From Leuconostoc mesenteroides subsp. mesenteroides ATCC 8293 (GTDB lineage Bacteria > Bacillota > Bacilli > Lactobacillales > Lactobacillaceae), in contig NC_008531.1 of the NCBI RefSeq assembly GCF_000014445.1, positions 1,457,001-1,521,000 of the forward strand: a DNA stretch of 64,000 nucleotides. Direction: 5' to 3'. How positions within the stretch are numbered: position 1 is the stretch's first letter; the number at the start of each line of letters is the position of its first letter. The notes beneath the pieces were generated by a model. The model saw only the letters and a program-made list of their open reading frames with translations, was not told the origin of the DNA and searched no databases. Made by a program: the position numbers and the translations under genes. Below are positions 17,202 through 28,038 of the stretch, piece after piece.

Positions 17202-20200
17202 CTATTTTACACTAATTACTCGACCGACATTCAAAGCAATTAATTGTGGATCACCAACCTGATAACCAACATATTCCCGTTGAAGTGCTTGTTGATACAA
17301 ATGAAGCTGTCCCTTATATCGCGCCTGCAATTTAGTCAAGTCTTCATCTATTTGAGCATTTCGAACAAAGTCGGTTTTATAATCAAACAATGTGATTGTT
17401 TGCGATGCTTCATCAACAAAATACCCATCAATAATACCATGAATTAACACTGGTGCAGAATCCTCTAGTGTGTCATAAATATCATTGGCTGGCATAATCA
17501 TAGCAAAAGTAGCTTCTCTGTGCAACGTCTTCTGGTGAGCAATGATTTGTTTGGCAAAGTCGGATTGCAAAAATGCAAGAATCTCATCAATTTCAATTAG
17601 TGGTGCCACGCTAGGCAAAATTCTTTTATTTTCAACCAATTCGTCACGTAATTTTTCTATGCTCTGTACTGTATTAATTTTGGTAAAATCAATCAACTGT
17701 AAGATCAAATGTGTTGCCGTTCCTACCGCAGAGCTTGATGGTTTTTGCGAACCGTCATTCATAAAATCTGGTAAAGGTAACTCGTCAACCTTCAAAACAT
17801 TAGCAGGTTGTAATTGTCCATTTTCAGTAATAACGGCTGTCTGCATCTGAGCAAGATCCGGGTCCTCAAATATTTGTTTGATTTCACTCACAGATTGATA
17901 CGCCGCTGTTTGTGTTGCTTGTAAGTTAGCATATTGATAGTTCAAAATTGTTTTAGCTCGATCAAAATCCATCGGCGAATAGGTTCCATCCTCAACTAAT
18001 TCACTACCTTTAGTACTCGCTATTGGTGCATGAATTTCGTTTTGATTTGTGAGTGTAACAGCCACTTTTCCTGTTAATGGTGTTTCAGATCCCACCAACC
18101 TTGGTAATTGACCATCACCAAGCCAATCCTCTAGTACTTTATTTTTTGTACGAGCTAAACTCATAATAGTCCATTTTAGATATGAATCGGCTTGTAAGCG
18201 CAAAAATTCAGGTAAAAATTGTCCATTGGCGTTCTTGGATTGCTGCCACAAAGATTTTAAGGATTGGTTCCCTGCTTCTCCCTTGACTTTAACCGAACCA
18301 ACGATATACAATTGCTGTTCAGCTCTCGTCAGGGCAACGTATAAGAGGCGCATTTCTTCAGACCAACTCTGTCGCTTTAACGCCTGCTGCACTACAAGCT
18401 TTTGTAATGTAGGAATCATAACCAAAGCATCTGGTTGAATATACTCTACCCCTATACCTTCATTTTTTTGAATCAATAGGCCGCCCTTTAAATCCTGGGT
18501 ATTAAATGATTTATCAAATTCTGGTAAAAATACAATTGGAAATTCTAATCCTTTTGATGCATGGATGGTCATAATTCTTACAGCTTGAGCATCCGTTTCT
18601 TGTGCTGCTTCGCCTAAATCGCTGTCACCAGACTGCAACTGTTCAATATATCTAATAAAACGGAACAAACCGCTATGCGTATTATTTTGATAGGTACGCG
18701 CATATTCGTATAACGCATGCAAATTTGCTTGTCTTTGTGCACCTCCCGGCATACCAGCAACGTAATCAAGCCACGCCGTATCATCATAGATAGCCCAGAT
18801 TAATGCTACTAAATCGTTTTGTGTCGCAATTGCATGCCACTTTTCAATTAAATTGAGGAAATTTTGCGCTTTTTGATCTTGTTGCGCGTAAGCTTGCAAC
18901 GCTGTCCAGTAATCATGCATTTTATCTGCAATACGAATTGCCGCCAACTCATTTTCATCAAAGTTAAAAACTGGGGAACGTAACACCGCGGCTAATGGAA
19001 TATCCTGATGTGGATTATCTATGACGCGCAATATATCGAGCATCAGATACACTTCCATCGTCTGAAAATAATTACCGACACCTTCAACTTGAACGGGAAT
19101 TCCCGCCGCACGTAAGGTTGACACAAGGTCAATATAGCCCGACTTGGCTCGTGTCAAAATGGCAATATCACTGTACTCCACTGGGCGAAGACCGGCTGGA
19201 TCAGCTTTACGATCGAATATTGAAGTTTCACGTAGCTTCAGTATTCTTTCGGCTAGCAAAGCATATTGGGCCTGCCTTTTCTCAAATACTTCCGTATCAG
19301 TTTCCAAATCTTCTTCAGCGTCTTCGACAATAATGTCCATATGAAATACAGCAGGTACATCATCTGGATAAGCGGCTTTCGGAACTAGTTTTGCCTCACC
19401 CGCGTAGGCAATATCTCCAAGTGTTTCATCCATTATTTGCGTAAAAATCAAATTCGTAATATTGGTGACGTTGTTTTGCGATCTAAAATTATCCGCTAAA
19501 TCAATACGAATATCATCGCTTTCTTTTTTCGCAAATTGTTTATATTTGTTTGTGAACAGAGATGGTTCTGCTTGACGAAAGCCATAAATACTTTGCTTCA
19601 CATCCCCAACCATATACATATTATGCCCGTTCGAGACACTAGTTAACAGAGTTTCTTGTAATTGGTTGATGTCTTGATATTCATCAACTAAAATTTCATC
19701 AAATTGCCCTTGGATTGTTTGTTTGGTAACATCATCTGATAGTATTGCTAACGCCAAAGTTCCTAAATCTGGGAAATCAAGTAATTTTTCTTCGCGCTTG
19801 GTCCTTCTAAATGATTCTCGGAATGCTTGCGTTACGAGAATTAGCGTATCAATTAGCTTATAAGATTCTTTTTGCACTAGTTGCCATGACTTTTCATCGA
19901 GTGCAAAATAAGATGTTATCAATGAATTCATTTGCGATTTGACGCCAACAACCTGCCCTTTAATCTGTCGAGCCACTTCAAGCGTGGCTGACAAATCCGG
20001 ATCTTCTTTGATTGCCTTTGTTTGAGAATTAATCTTACCACTTGGTGTGTCTAAAATAGCTTCCCGAAGTTCATCCCAAGGTGCAACCATCGCTTTGTCT
20101 TGGATTAATAATAAATAATCTTGGATCTCAAGAAAAGCATCTTGTGTTTTTTTGAGTTCATCAATTCCTGTAATAGTAAGTTGTACTTCTTCAACTTTTT

Positions 20201-20894
20201 TAATCAGATTCTTAATAATTTCTAGGATAATTGGCCGAATACTGCGTACATATAACGCTGTTGCTGTCAGTGGTTCCCCTGTCACTTCATAAGGTTCACG
20301 TAGCTTCTCTAACCATTCATTTCCGTCAGCGCGGGCTTCTGCAAAATCTGATAACTTTAAAATGATTTTCTGTAACTGGTCATCTTGATTTGGATTACCA
20401 AAATTATTTACTAATGTTAAAAACTGCTCATGATGAATGTTATTTTCATCATAAAAATCAGCTAAAACATCAGTTAACACATCTTGTTGCAATAATTTAC
20501 GTTCAGCCGTATCTGACAATAATCGAAATTGTGGGTCTAACCCAATGATATGGTAATACATTTCAATAATTCGTAAAGCATACGCATCTATGGTTGAAAT
20601 GTTCGCTGCTGGTAATATCAAGAGTTGCTCTTGTAAAAAGCGTTTTTGACTTTCATCAGCTACCTTTAAACGTTTTTCAATAGCGACTTCTAAACGTTCC
20701 CGCATTTCTTTTGCAGCAGCGTTTGTGAAAGTTACAATTAAAAATTTTTCGACACTCACACCACTTAAAATTTTTTGAATGAGACGCTCAATTAAAACAG
20801 TTGTCTTTCCCGACCCGGCTGATGCAGCAACTAGAATATTATGACCCTTTTCTTCAATTGCACGTTGCTGATTTTTTGTGAATTTGGTTGCCAT
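17202..20894 (-). CDS. addA: ATP-dependent helicase/nuclease subunit A
   Basis: AddA (RexA) with AddB forms the double-strand-break resection enzyme that replaces RecBCD. The 1230-residue protein has the UvrD-type Walker A '[10 protein letters not shown]' near residue 25, motif II 'VDEYQD', motif VI '[14 protein letters not shown]', and a C-terminal RecB-like nuclease with 'GIIDGYF' and 'LFDYKTDF'. It starts on the last base of addB. The protein is complete and intact. Confidence 0.96.
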   Translation of the reverse strand: MATKFTKNQQRAIEEKGHNILVAASAGSGKTTVLIERLIQKILSGVSVEKFLIVTFTNAAAKEMRERLEVAIEKRLKVADESQKRFLQEQLLILPAANISTIDAYALRIIEMYYHIIGLDPQFRLLSDTAERKLLQQDVLTDVLADFYDENNIHHEQFLTLVNNFGNPNQDDQLQKIILKLSDFAEARADGNEWLEKLREPYEVTGEPLTATALYVRSIRPIILEIIKNLIKKVEEVQLTITGIDELKKTQDAFLEIQDYLLLIQDKAMVAPWDELREAILDTPSGKINSQTKAIKEDPDLSATLEVARQIKGQVVGVKSQMNSLITSYFALDEKSWQLVQKESYKLIDTLILVTQAFRESFRRTKREEKLLDFPDLGTLALAILSDDVTKQTIQGQFDEILVDEYQDINQLQETLLTSVSNGHNMYMVGDVKQSIYGFRQAEPSLFTNKYKQFAKKESDDIRIDLADNFRSQNNVTNITNLIFTQIMDETLGDIAYAGEAKLVPKAAYPDDVPAVFHMDIIVEDAEEDLETDTEVFEKRQAQYALLAERILKLRETSIFDRKADPAGLRPVEYSDIAILTRAKSGYIDLVSTLRAAGIPVQVEGVGNYFQTMEVYLMLDILRVIDNPHQDIPLAAVLRSPVFNFDENELAAIRIADKMHDYWTALQAYAQQDQKAQNFLNLIEKWHAIATQNDLVALIWAIYDDTAWLDYVAGMPGGAQRQANLHALYEYARTYQNNTHSGLFRFIRYIEQLQSGDSDLGEAAQETDAQAVRIMTIHASKGLEFPIVFLPEFDKSFNTQDLKGGLLIQKNEGIGVEYIQPDALVMIPTLQKLVVQQALKRQSWSEEMRLLYVALTRAEQQLYIVGSVKVKGEAGNQSLKSLWQQSKNANGQFLPEFLRLQADSYLKWTIMSLARTKNKVLEDWLGDGQLPRLVGSETPLTGKVAVTLTNQNEIHAPIASTKGSELVEDGTYSPMDFDRAKTILNYQYANLQATQTAAYQSVSEIKQIFEDPDLAQMQTAVITENGQLQPANVLKVDELPLPDFMNDGSQKPSSSAVGTATHLILQLIDFTKINTVQSIEKLRDELVENKRILPSVAPLIEIDEILAFLQSDFAKQIIAHQKTLHREATFAMIMPANDIYDTLEDSAPVLIHGIIDGYFVDEASQTITLFDYKTDFVRNAQIDEDLTKLQARYKGQLHLYQQALQREYVGYQVGDPQLIALNVGRVISVK

Positions 20895-23800
20895 TAATCT
20901 TGACCACCTTTCAATAATTTAATGATTGTGTTTTTATCAGCTGGCGACTGCACTTTATAGGCATCACCCAAAGCACGATCAAAACGGATAATATCAAGAT
21001 AAGGAGAATAAGTCAATCCACCTTCAACTGGCATAATTGGAAAATACCCAGACAAAATGAGATCTCCCGCAGTAATAATATTTTCACGATTACGCTGTAG
21101 TAATAAAGCAAACTCATCTGGATCAACTGCGTCTACACCAATCTTTCCTAACGCACCGTTTTTCAGTAACACTACTGGATAGTGAGCTGATTTTTCTTGT
21201 GGTTCTAAAGTTGTCAGCGCAGAAACATACGCTGGCTCAGAAATAAAAAGACCACGATACTTAAAAGTTTCTGGTATTAATTTGCCAGTAAATAGCGCAT
21301 TAAGATCTGTTTTATCCGTTATTTTGGTTTTTTCTGGAGATATTTTGGCAAAAAAAGCACCTCCAATAGCCGCGACACCAAGCTTTTCTGCGCTTTGTTG
21401 GGCAGCGTCCCAATAAGTTAACAATTGCATTTGCAAACCATCGTAAGCTTGACCCCAGTTAAAGGTTTTGCCATTTGATTTATAATCAATGATTGTACCG
21501 AATTCGCCATTTACATCTTGCTTATCAAAACGATCAAGTTTACCACGCACTTGCATACGTGCAAAAGAAAGTGGTGGTAATGACTCCTTTGAAAAACCAA
21601 ATAGTTGCTCAACTGCTTCTGGTTTGCTCGTATTTTCTCGTGCCGCAGCTTGTAAATTCAGTACTAGCGTTTCACAGACACGTGTCAAATAGTTTGTAGT
21701 TGCCCGCATTTTGCCAGAGTCATTTAATATTTCAAACGCTGGTAACGCTAATTGACTCTGCATATGTTGTCGCACTAAAGCACGTAATTCATCCCCAGTG
21801 ATATCGCGTAAACTTTTATTTTTTACAATTAATTCATGGAGCACATTTTCAAAAACCGCATGATAAAGCGTACCAGTTTGAGCCACATTCAGTTCGTTCG
21901 TTGCGCGCTCTTGCAGCTTCAAACCATACTGGAGAAAGTAAGCAAATGGATTACTATAATAACTTTCCAACTGTGATATAGAGACGTTTAGTCGTTCACC
22001 AAACAAAGCCGAGATAAATTCTGGCTTTAATTTTGTAGTATTATTTTGATAATTTGGTGCTGATAATACACGTTCAAGTCTATCTTGCATTGTATTGGAA
22101 ATAACATTTTGAACGGCTTTAAAAGCTGCTGTCTGGCCGTAAACAGGTAAAATTTTAACCAAATCAGACAAAGTTGCTCTTGCTGTCCCAACATATTGCT
22201 TTAATAGCGATGCCGCGCTACTTGGTATACTACCGATTACCTCTACTTCACTATTAAATGTATCTACTAATCGTTTGAAAAACGGTGACATTTCTGCTAG
22301 TTGTCCACTTGGTTCCAAAATTGGGTAAGAAAGTGTTATTGACCCGATGGAGCTCATCAAACTTCCATAAAAAAGAAGGTTTTCTTCTGCCATCTGCTGT
22401 TGTGCAGTGTTTTGCAAATAACGCGGATTAGTTCCTGACTGCAAAGCAGGTTGCACAATTGATCGCTCAGCATCATTGATCAGCGCTGCATTTTTTACTT
22501 GTGCTGGCAAATTCTGACGTGTGCCACCAATAAAATAAAGTTGTTTATACTGCGTATTTTGAACAATTCCTGCTTCTGAAATCATTAATTGGTCCAAATT
22601 ATTCGGTATACCAGAGAATTTTGCGCCAGACAAACCAGCTTGCAACGTGGTCACTATATCAGTGAGTGATACACTACGCTCGCCATCAATTTCAACCATC
22701 TCGTCTAAAGTTTTTGTCAGCATTTGCCAAACTTCTTCACTCTGCTGTGAACGAGATAAATTTCCTTGTGCAATAAAATCATCACGCTGTTCTAAAAGAG
22801 CATCGGTTACATGATATTTTTGTAACCATAACACGAGATGCGTCACCGACTGACGCAAATTTTTAGCCATTGCAAATCCGTCATCCAACTCATCAAAAGC
22901 TTCGACAATAAAGTGGCGTAGATATTCCAAGCGGTTGTTAACTTTTTCGTCTTCTGAAATTTCTGTATCATCGTCATCTCGCGTCACTTGAAAAAGTTTA
23001 AATGGTCGTGAAAAATCACGCCACCTTGATTCATATGGTCGATAAGCATATAAATAGTTATCCATGTGCGAAACGATATCAAAAAACTCGTCGTGTGAAA
23101 CAATTTTATTTTCAAAAGTTGGTCGTAACAATCCTGTCTTTAAAATCGCCAACATCGTCTGATACTGAAATTTATTAGGTGCTAACAAGTTCAATATTAG
23201 CTCTACCAAGGGATGATTCATCATATTCACATCCATATCCAAAAAATATGGTAATTCAAATTGCGACATGACTGCTTCTATATGTGCTTGATACGGTGTT
23301 AAATCTCGTGACAAAATAATAATATCACGTAAATGTAATGTTGGATCATCAACTAGTGAACGCCTAATACGTCGTGCTACTTCTTTAATTTCAGTAATTG
23401 GATTTTCGGCCGCAAAAACATTCAAGTGTACCTCATCTCGTGAGCCAGTAAAATTGCGGTACTCACCCAGGCACGCCCAAGCGCCTAAAACCTGTTGCGC
23501 GGTCCTTGATAGTGGTCTCATTTTTGTAGCAGCAGTAATAGCCACTTCTTGCTGTGCAGTACGTGCTGTTATGGATAATTGTTCAACCGTTGTCATTGGT
23601 TTAAAGAACACATCACCTTCTCGTTGTTGACCCATTTTTTCAGGGTCACCGAGGATACCCATTGTCACTGGGTAAGTAGTAATTAATTGATTGACTACCA
23701 TCATTTCTGCACTTGTAAACCCATTAAACCCATCAAAATAAAATGCAACGTTAGATAGTTTAAGATCAGCCAACTGTTTTGCAAAGGCAATCAATGTTTC

Positions 23801-24373
23801 CTGTCCTGTAATTTGATTCTCACCCATGCGAGCATTAAAATCATCAGCCACGATCGCCAAATCATGTAACTTGGCATTAAGTGTTTGTCTCAGAAATATA
23901 TTATCTGCAGACTTCTCAAGAACTTCTAATAAATTTTCTGGCGTGACATTACTAGCGCGTAACTCGACCAGCTGGGCAACCAATGCAGACACAAAGCCAC
24001 TTTTTGTTTGCATCCGTGAGAACACTGGTAAATTATCTGATTGTTCACGTAAAATATTTGAAACAATCATAAATAATCCCGTCGGTTCGACGATATCTGG
24101 TTGCCGATCTGGTGTGTTTTTCATTAATGCCCAAGCTAAACGGGTTAATGAGTAGACTTGCAGACGACTTTGCGCATACAACTCACTGTCGTCGTTACCA
24201 TTCATTATTGAAAAGCGCTGCAGTACATTGACCTCACTATCGAATTTCACATGATTAGGGACAATATAAAAAACTGTCAGCAACTCATTTTGACAAAATT
24301 GCTGTTGAATCATTGTCAACATTTCGGATCTTAAGTCATGTTGACCATTACCCATTACAACATTGAGTGACAT
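20894..24373 (-). CDS. addB: ATP-dependent nuclease subunit B, RexB-like
   Basis: This 1159-residue partner of AddA supplies the second nuclease. The C-terminal nuclease motif '[16 protein letters not shown]' is present with upstream 'RGKLDRFDK'. Two features of Bacillus AddB are absent: the N-terminal Walker A lysine (here 'GNGQHDLR') and the iron-sulfur cysteines at the C-terminus, as in streptococcal and lactococcal RexB. One-base junctions with the esterase and with addA show tight coupling. Confidence 0.92.
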   Translation of the reverse strand: MSLNVVMGNGQHDLRSEMLTMIQQQFCQNELLTVFYIVPNHVKFDSEVNVLQRFSIMNGNDDSELYAQSRLQVYSLTRLAWALMKNTPDRQPDIVEPTGLFMIVSNILREQSDNLPVFSRMQTKSGFVSALVAQLVELRASNVTPENLLEVLEKSADNIFLRQTLNAKLHDLAIVADDFNARMGENQITGQETLIAFAKQLADLKLSNVAFYFDGFNGFTSAEMMVVNQLITTYPVTMGILGDPEKMGQQREGDVFFKPMTTVEQLSITARTAQQEVAITAATKMRPLSRTAQQVLGAWACLGEYRNFTGSRDEVHLNVFAAENPITEIKEVARRIRRSLVDDPTLHLRDIIILSRDLTPYQAHIEAVMSQFELPYFLDMDVNMMNHPLVELILNLLAPNKFQYQTMLAILKTGLLRPTFENKIVSHDEFFDIVSHMDNYLYAYRPYESRWRDFSRPFKLFQVTRDDDDTEISEDEKVNNRLEYLRHFIVEAFDELDDGFAMAKNLRQSVTHLVLWLQKYHVTDALLEQRDDFIAQGNLSRSQQSEEVWQMLTKTLDEMVEIDGERSVSLTDIVTTLQAGLSGAKFSGIPNNLDQLMISEAGIVQNTQYKQLYFIGGTRQNLPAQVKNAALINDAERSIVQPALQSGTNPRYLQNTAQQQMAEENLLFYGSLMSSIGSITLSYPILEPSGQLAEMSPFFKRLVDTFNSEVEVIGSIPSSAASLLKQYVGTARATLSDLVKILPVYGQTAAFKAVQNVISNTMQDRLERVLSAPNYQNNTTKLKPEFISALFGERLNVSISQLESYYSNPFAYFLQYGLKLQERATNELNVAQTGTLYHAVFENVLHELIVKNKSLRDITGDELRALVRQHMQSQLALPAFEILNDSGKMRATTNYLTRVCETLVLNLQAAARENTSKPEAVEQLFGFSKESLPPLSFARMQVRGKLDRFDKQDVNGEFGTIIDYKSNGKTFNWGQAYDGLQMQLLTYWDAAQQSAEKLGVAAIGGAFFAKISPEKTKITDKTDLNALFTGKLIPETFKYRGLFISEPAYVSALTTLEPQEKSAHYPVVLLKNGALGKIGVDAVDPDEFALLLQRNRENIITAGDLILSGYFPIMPVEGGLTYSPYLDIIRFDRALGDAYKVQSPADKNTIIKLLKGGQD

Positions 24374-25164
24374 TAACTCAATCTCTCTTCCTGAACATAG
24401 TTAATTGGTAGCCATTCTAACACGCGTTCAATTTGTTTGTTCCAATAATACCATTCGTGTGTGCCAGGTGCTGTTTCGTATGTAATATCATAATTCAATT
24501 GCTGCAAAGTTGATATAGCAACATCATTAATGGGCTTCAAAAAATCTTGTTCTCCTATCCATGCATATAGTTTTGGTCGCTTGTGACACGTCTTGGCGAG
24601 AGCTAAAATATCATTTTTAGAACCAGCAAAATCATCAAAATCGCCAAAAATTCCTTGCCAATATGAAAGCTTTTCCATATTTAAAAAGTCTTCTTGTCTC
24701 GGATTGCCTACTAATGCTCCGGAAAGAGAGGCGGCATAACTGAATTGACTTGTTCCCAAGGCCAACTTAAACGCACCGTAACCACCCATTGACAGTCCGG
24801 CTACGAAATTTTTTTCTCTTTTAGTTGATATTTGTGGAAATAAGCTAGCTACTTTTTCAGGTAGCTCACGTGCCAATGCATCAAAATAGTTCAATCCATA
24901 GGTTGTGTTAGTATACCAAGCTAAGTCAGTAGACGGCATTACAATTGCCACAGGTGTTTGCCTTACTAAACGTTCAATTGATGTCCGACGTTGCCAAATT
25001 GCATGATCACCTGACATACCATGGAGAAGGTACAATACAGGAATATCCTTTAAAGTTTCTGTTGTCCAAGTTGGGTTATGATCTGATAATTCGGGTAGAA
25101 TAACATTCATCACACGATCCATACCAAGCACTTTTGAATAATAATTAACTTCTAAAAAAGCCAT
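24373..25164 (-). CDS. estA: Esterase of the EstA/esterase D family
   Basis: The 263-residue alpha/beta hydrolase has the nucleophile elbow GLSMGG near residues 123-128, the oxyanion segment 'LLHGMSGDHAIW', and the catalytic histidine in 'GTHEWYYW'. It resembles the tributyrin esterases of lactic bacteria and the S-formylglutathione hydrolase fold. It is intracellular: no signal peptide is seen. It heads the addB-addA transcript and ends on the first base of addB, a link without obvious biochemical logic. Confidence 0.88.
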   Translation of the reverse strand: MAFLEVNYYSKVLGMDRVMNVILPELSDHNPTWTTETLKDIPVLYLLHGMSGDHAIWQRRTSIERLVRQTPVAIVMPSTDLAWYTNTTYGLNYFDALARELPEKVASLFPQISTKREKNFVAGLSMGGYGAFKLALGTSQFSYAASLSGALVGNPRQEDFLNMEKLSYWQGIFGDFDDFAGSKNDILALAKTCHKRPKLYAWIGEQDFLKPINDVAISTLQQLNYDITYETAPGTHEWYYWNKQIERVLEWLPINYVQEERLS

Positions 25165-25195
25165 GTCACACCTCTTTCCATTTACTATTAATGTT

Positions 25196-25204
25196 ATTTT
25201 AACA
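25196..25204 (-). promoter_or_regulatory. Extended -10 promoter of the esterase-addBA operon
   Basis: TGTTAAAAT begins at the end of the T run of the preceding terminator, about 35 bases before the esterase start. Confidence 0.55.
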
Positions 25205-25236
25205 GAAAAAGCGCACGATTGTTCGTACGCTTTTCT
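25204..25236 (-). terminator. Terminator of the 25252 gene
   Basis: AAAAGCGTACGA pairs with TCGTGCGCTTTT around a 4-base loop, followed by a T run on the minus strand. Confidence 0.85.
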
Positions 25237-25251
25237 AATTCCTATGACTAT

Positions 25252-27033
25252 TTACTTTAACCCATCAATCGTTATTTTCTCGATTGTCGCAATCTTCGCA
25301 TCATCTAACATATTTGCTTTGAAACTGACTTTATCGCCTTCTTTTAAGAATACAGCCTTAGGCGCATTATCTGCGTCAATCTTAAAGACAGCGGACTGTC
25401 CTTCGACCATAAAATTAACAATCGTATTTTTACCATCATTAATTAATGCAACACGTGTTACGCTACCGCTAATGGTTTTATCATACTTTTTGTTCGTTGA
25501 GTGATTGTTTGTACTATTTGAAGCTAAATCATTACGATAATCATCAAGTGCCTCTTGGGCATTATCACCATCGACGACAATGTCGTTATCAATAGCATTA
25601 ATATATACGTACTTTTTAAAGATTCCCTTACTATCTAATAATGAAACAACCCATGTTGGTGTGCCATCAATATTATATAGAATTGGCCTTTGTGCTACCC
25701 ATTTTTTCTCGGGATATATTTTATCTGCAATGCTGATCGCACCATCTGAGTCCATTAGTCCTGAATGGGTGTCACGATAATAAGTTAATTCACCCGTTCG
25801 AGCATTAATTAATGAATAACCAAGAGCAGAATCCTGATTATTATTACCAGACGTAAAATCAGTGAAGTACAATAAGTTCCCCTTTGAATCAATTAATGGT
25901 GTGATTTGACCCGAAGCATAAACACCATTATCGGTTGGAATTTTCACATCACGTTTTGCGCCAAAAGATGTTTGGTTCCACCAACCCTTTTGATATCGAC
26001 CATAAAATTCATTCATTTTATTTGCTGCGGAACTTGTAATAGGTGCATCAATAAATTTTGGTGCCTTATTCGCCGCGTAAATTTTAACTTCACCAGTTTG
26101 CGCATTCAACACAGCTGTTTTAAATTCATTGAACTTCATTCGTCCTGAAACACCATATTCACGGTATAGTGTTTGAATATAATATGGTGTACCATTCTCA
26201 TCAATTTCTAAATTCATATTGCCCATGCTAGCATAAGTTGGTGCTGACGCATATATTTTACGCGCCGCATCATTATTTAGATACGCCGATGGACTGTATT
26301 TTAATCGTTCCTTAACAAATTTTGGTTGTGCGTTAACATCAGTTGCACTAATAATGAAATATCCTGGAACTGATTTATTCTTTAACCATTTGAAAAAACC
26401 ATTAAACTCTACTGTAGCCACATAAACATATTTACCATTAACTACTTGAGCAGTAATCCCGTCCAATTCATACATGTTTGAATTAGGAATGACGCTAAAT
26501 TTTTGTTGCATTTTCCTTTTGGCAGTATCAGGTGCCAGCGCAATTGGCATATCCTTAGCGGATGTCAACAACTCCGAAGACCCTTTAGTTTTAGCTGGTA
26601 TTGAACTATAAACATTATTAATACTGGTTAGCTTTGTGACAAAAGACACGGCCCCTACTGCTATCCACAATACGAGTGGTGCTACTGCAACAAAAATATA
26701 GCGACGAAAGAAATAAGTTTTTGTACGGTCACTCACATCTTTGGCATAATTTTTGCTTCCCCAATCACGAATTTTATCAAAAGAAGCTAATCCAGCATAG
26801 CCAATTAAGTTAATAATTGCTGCAACAAATGCAAATAAAATATTGACATTGATCAATGTTGTCATATTCTTTGGCGGCAACTGAATATACAGCACAACAT
26901 AGGCCAAAATAAATTCAATCAAGGTGCTCAAAATGAACCATTTTATTCTGCGATTCAACGTCACCGCGATGATATTAACAAGCAATGTTCCAATCAAAAA
27001 TACCAGTGTAACATTTACAAAACTTAGTAACAT
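25252..27033 (-). CDS. Large membrane-anchored protein of unknown function
   Basis: The 593-residue protein has four hydrophobic segments (about 3-23, 30-52, 63-82 and 112-133), then a soluble domain of roughly 450 residues on the outer side by charge pattern. That domain has PepSY-like repeats of the form 'NAQTGEVKIY' and 'NARTGELTYY', each before 'YYRD' or similar. The last 70 residues look like a small beta barrel ('LKEGDKVSFKANMLDD'). A 25-residue Asn/Ser/Lys linker separates it. I recognise no named family. It is a single-gene unit between two terminators, with a 7-bp dyad upstream. Confidence 0.7.
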   Translation of the reverse strand: MLLSFVNVTLVFLIGTLLVNIIAVTLNRRIKWFILSTLIEFILAYVVLYIQLPPKNMTTLINVNILFAFVAAIINLIGYAGLASFDKIRDWGSKNYAKDVSDRTKTYFFRRYIFVAVAPLVLWIAVGAVSFVTKLTSINNVYSSIPAKTKGSSELLTSAKDMPIALAPDTAKRKMQQKFSVIPNSNMYELDGITAQVVNGKYVYVATVEFNGFFKWLKNKSVPGYFIISATDVNAQPKFVKERLKYSPSAYLNNDAARKIYASAPTYASMGNMNLEIDENGTPYYIQTLYREYGVSGRMKFNEFKTAVLNAQTGEVKIYAANKAPKFIDAPITSSAANKMNEFYGRYQKGWWNQTSFGAKRDVKIPTDNGVYASGQITPLIDSKGNLLYFTDFTSGNNNQDSALGYSLINARTGELTYYRDTHSGLMDSDGAISIADKIYPEKKWVAQRPILYNIDGTPTWVVSLLDSKGIFKKYVYINAIDNDIVVDGDNAQEALDDYRNDLASNSTNNHSTNKKYDKTISGSVTRVALINDGKNTIVNFMVEGQSAVFKIDADNAPKAVFLKEGDKVSFKANMLDDAKIATIEKITIDGLK

Positions 27034-27060
27034 ATTAATTCTCCCTTATTAATGATGTTA

Positions 27061-27084
27061 TTATCGACACACGATATTCGATAA
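27061..27084 (-). repeat. 7-bp dyad upstream of the 25252 gene
   Basis: TTATCGA and TCGATAA flank ten bases, 27 bases before the start codon and next to a GATAAT -10-like hexamer. It is a candidate operator. Confidence 0.4.
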
Positions 27085-27086
27085 AT

Positions 27087-27123
27087 AAAAACAGTCGCTT
27101 CCAATTATAGAAGCGACTGTTTC
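27087..27123 (-). terminator. Terminator of rpsP
   Basis: AAACAGTCGCTTC pairs with GAAGCGACTGTTT around a short loop, followed by TTTTATTT on the minus strand. Confidence 0.88.
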
Positions 27124-27133
27124 GTCAGTTATA

Positions 27134-27553
27134 TTAAACAAGTGCTAATAAATCAGCCTTCTTAGCAGATGAAGTATATGCAGTGCCTTGGGCATCCAAA
27201 TATGCTTTGATTTCTGCAACAGTATTCTTATCTGTAGGCTTCTTAGCTGAAGCTTCCTTAGTTGTTGCTTTCTTAGCTGGCTTCTTGCCTGACTTTGATT
27301 CGTTGTACTTTGCCAAAATACCTGCATTGCTCAACAAGTTACGAACTGTGTCAGATGGTTGTGCACCATTACCCAACCATGACAAAATCTTTTCTTCATC
27401 CAACTTGATTTCTGCTGGTTGTGAGATTGGGTTATATGTACCAACTGTTTCGATAAAACGGCCATCACGTGGTGAACGTGAATCAGCAATAACGACACGG
27501 TAGAATGGACGCTTCTTTGCACCCATGCGCTTCAAACGAATTTTAACTGCCAT
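27134..27553 (-). CDS. rpsP: 30S ribosomal protein S16 with C-terminal HeH/LEM-like domain
   Basis: Residues 1-83 are a normal S16 ('[20 protein letters not shown]'), which binds 16S rRNA early in 30S assembly. The chain then runs on to 139 residues: a Lys/Ala/Thr-rich linker (84-109) and a compact segment (110-139) with '[12 protein letters not shown]' and 'KKADLLAL', matching the two-helix HeH/LEM or SAP-like pattern found in nucleic-acid-binding proteins. S16 is usually 80-100 residues. It is transcribed alone, away from rimM-trmD. Confidence 0.93.
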   Translation of the reverse strand: MAVKIRLKRMGAKKRPFYRVVIADSRSPRDGRFIETVGTYNPISQPAEIKLDEEKILSWLGNGAQPSDTVRNLLSNAGILAKYNESKSGKKPAKKATTKEASAKKPTDKNTVAEIKAYLDAQGTAYTSSAKKADLLALV

Positions 27554-27608
27554 TGTGGTAGTCCTCCAAATTTCTTTTGTGCTTTTTACACTTTTAATTT
27601 ACTATATA

Positions 27609-27637
27609 ATTATGCCATATACCAATATATATGTCAA
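27609..27637 (-). promoter_or_regulatory. Promoter of rpsP
   Basis: TTGACA (27637-27632), a 17-base spacer and CATAAT (27614-27609) lie about 56 bases before the start codon. Confidence 0.82.
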
Positions 27638-27661
27638 GTAGCATACCTTGACATATATATT
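27624..27661. repeat. 15-bp perfect inverted repeat over the rpsP -35
   Basis: The arms 27624-27638 and 27647-27661 are exact complements with eight bases between. Each arm holds a TTGACA, facing away from the centre of the repeat. One is the rpsP -35; the other has no matching -10. The stem could also act as the terminator hairpin of the 66-residue ORF, which ends at 27692, though its tail is not T-rich. Confidence 0.6.
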
Positions 27662-27691
27662 TAAAATCAGAAGGGCATTGTTTCAGAGTTA

Positions 27692-27892
27692 CTATTCATC
27701 ATTACTATGACGCGCCGTATTAATTTCTTCACTCAAAATAATTAAATTATCTAGTGCTCGACGCGCCAACATTGAATCATGTTTACGATTTGCTGGGTTC
27801 GTAATGCCACCAAGTGTGTGTGGTGTGTTTAAATCGTTAATAATTTTTACTAATTCATCTTGCCAAATTTTAAGTTGATCATTTTCGCCCAT
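27692..27892 (-). CDS. Small protein of unknown function (66 residues)
   Basis: The ATG at 27892 has AGGAG eight bases upstream and a TTGTTA-17-TAAAAT promoter about 30 bases above. The product is hydrophilic and predicted mostly helical, with 'WQDELVKIINDLN' and 'MLARRALDNLIILSEEIN' as amphipathic helices joined by a Gly/Pro/Asn turn. I recognise no family. It is its own unit between the ileS terminator and the rpsP promoter. The promoter, ribosome-binding site and helix pattern support a real gene. Confidence 0.65.
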   Translation of the reverse strand: MGENDQLKIWQDELVKIINDLNTPHTLGGITNPANRKHDSMLARRALDNLIILSEEINTARHSNDE

Positions 27893-27923
27893 AAGCCCTA
27901 CTCCTATAAACACTTTACCCATT

Positions 27924-27952
27924 ATTTTATCAAAATTACAACTAAATAACAA
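27924..27952 (-). promoter_or_regulatory. Promoter of the 66-residue ORF
   Basis: TTGTTA (27952-27947), 17 bases, TAAAAT (27929-27924) with a TG extension. Confidence 0.65.
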
Positions 27953-27999
27953 ACTAATTACTAAAAACTCACCTTCACTAAACAAATAATTGCCAAACA

Positions 28000-28037
28000 A
28001 AAAAACATTACACATAATAAAAGTGTAATGTTTTTAA
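28000..28037 (-). terminator. Terminator of ileS
   Basis: AAAAACATTACAC pairs with GTGTAATGTTTTT, ending in a T run on the minus strand. Confidence 0.88.
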
Positions 28038-28038
28038 T

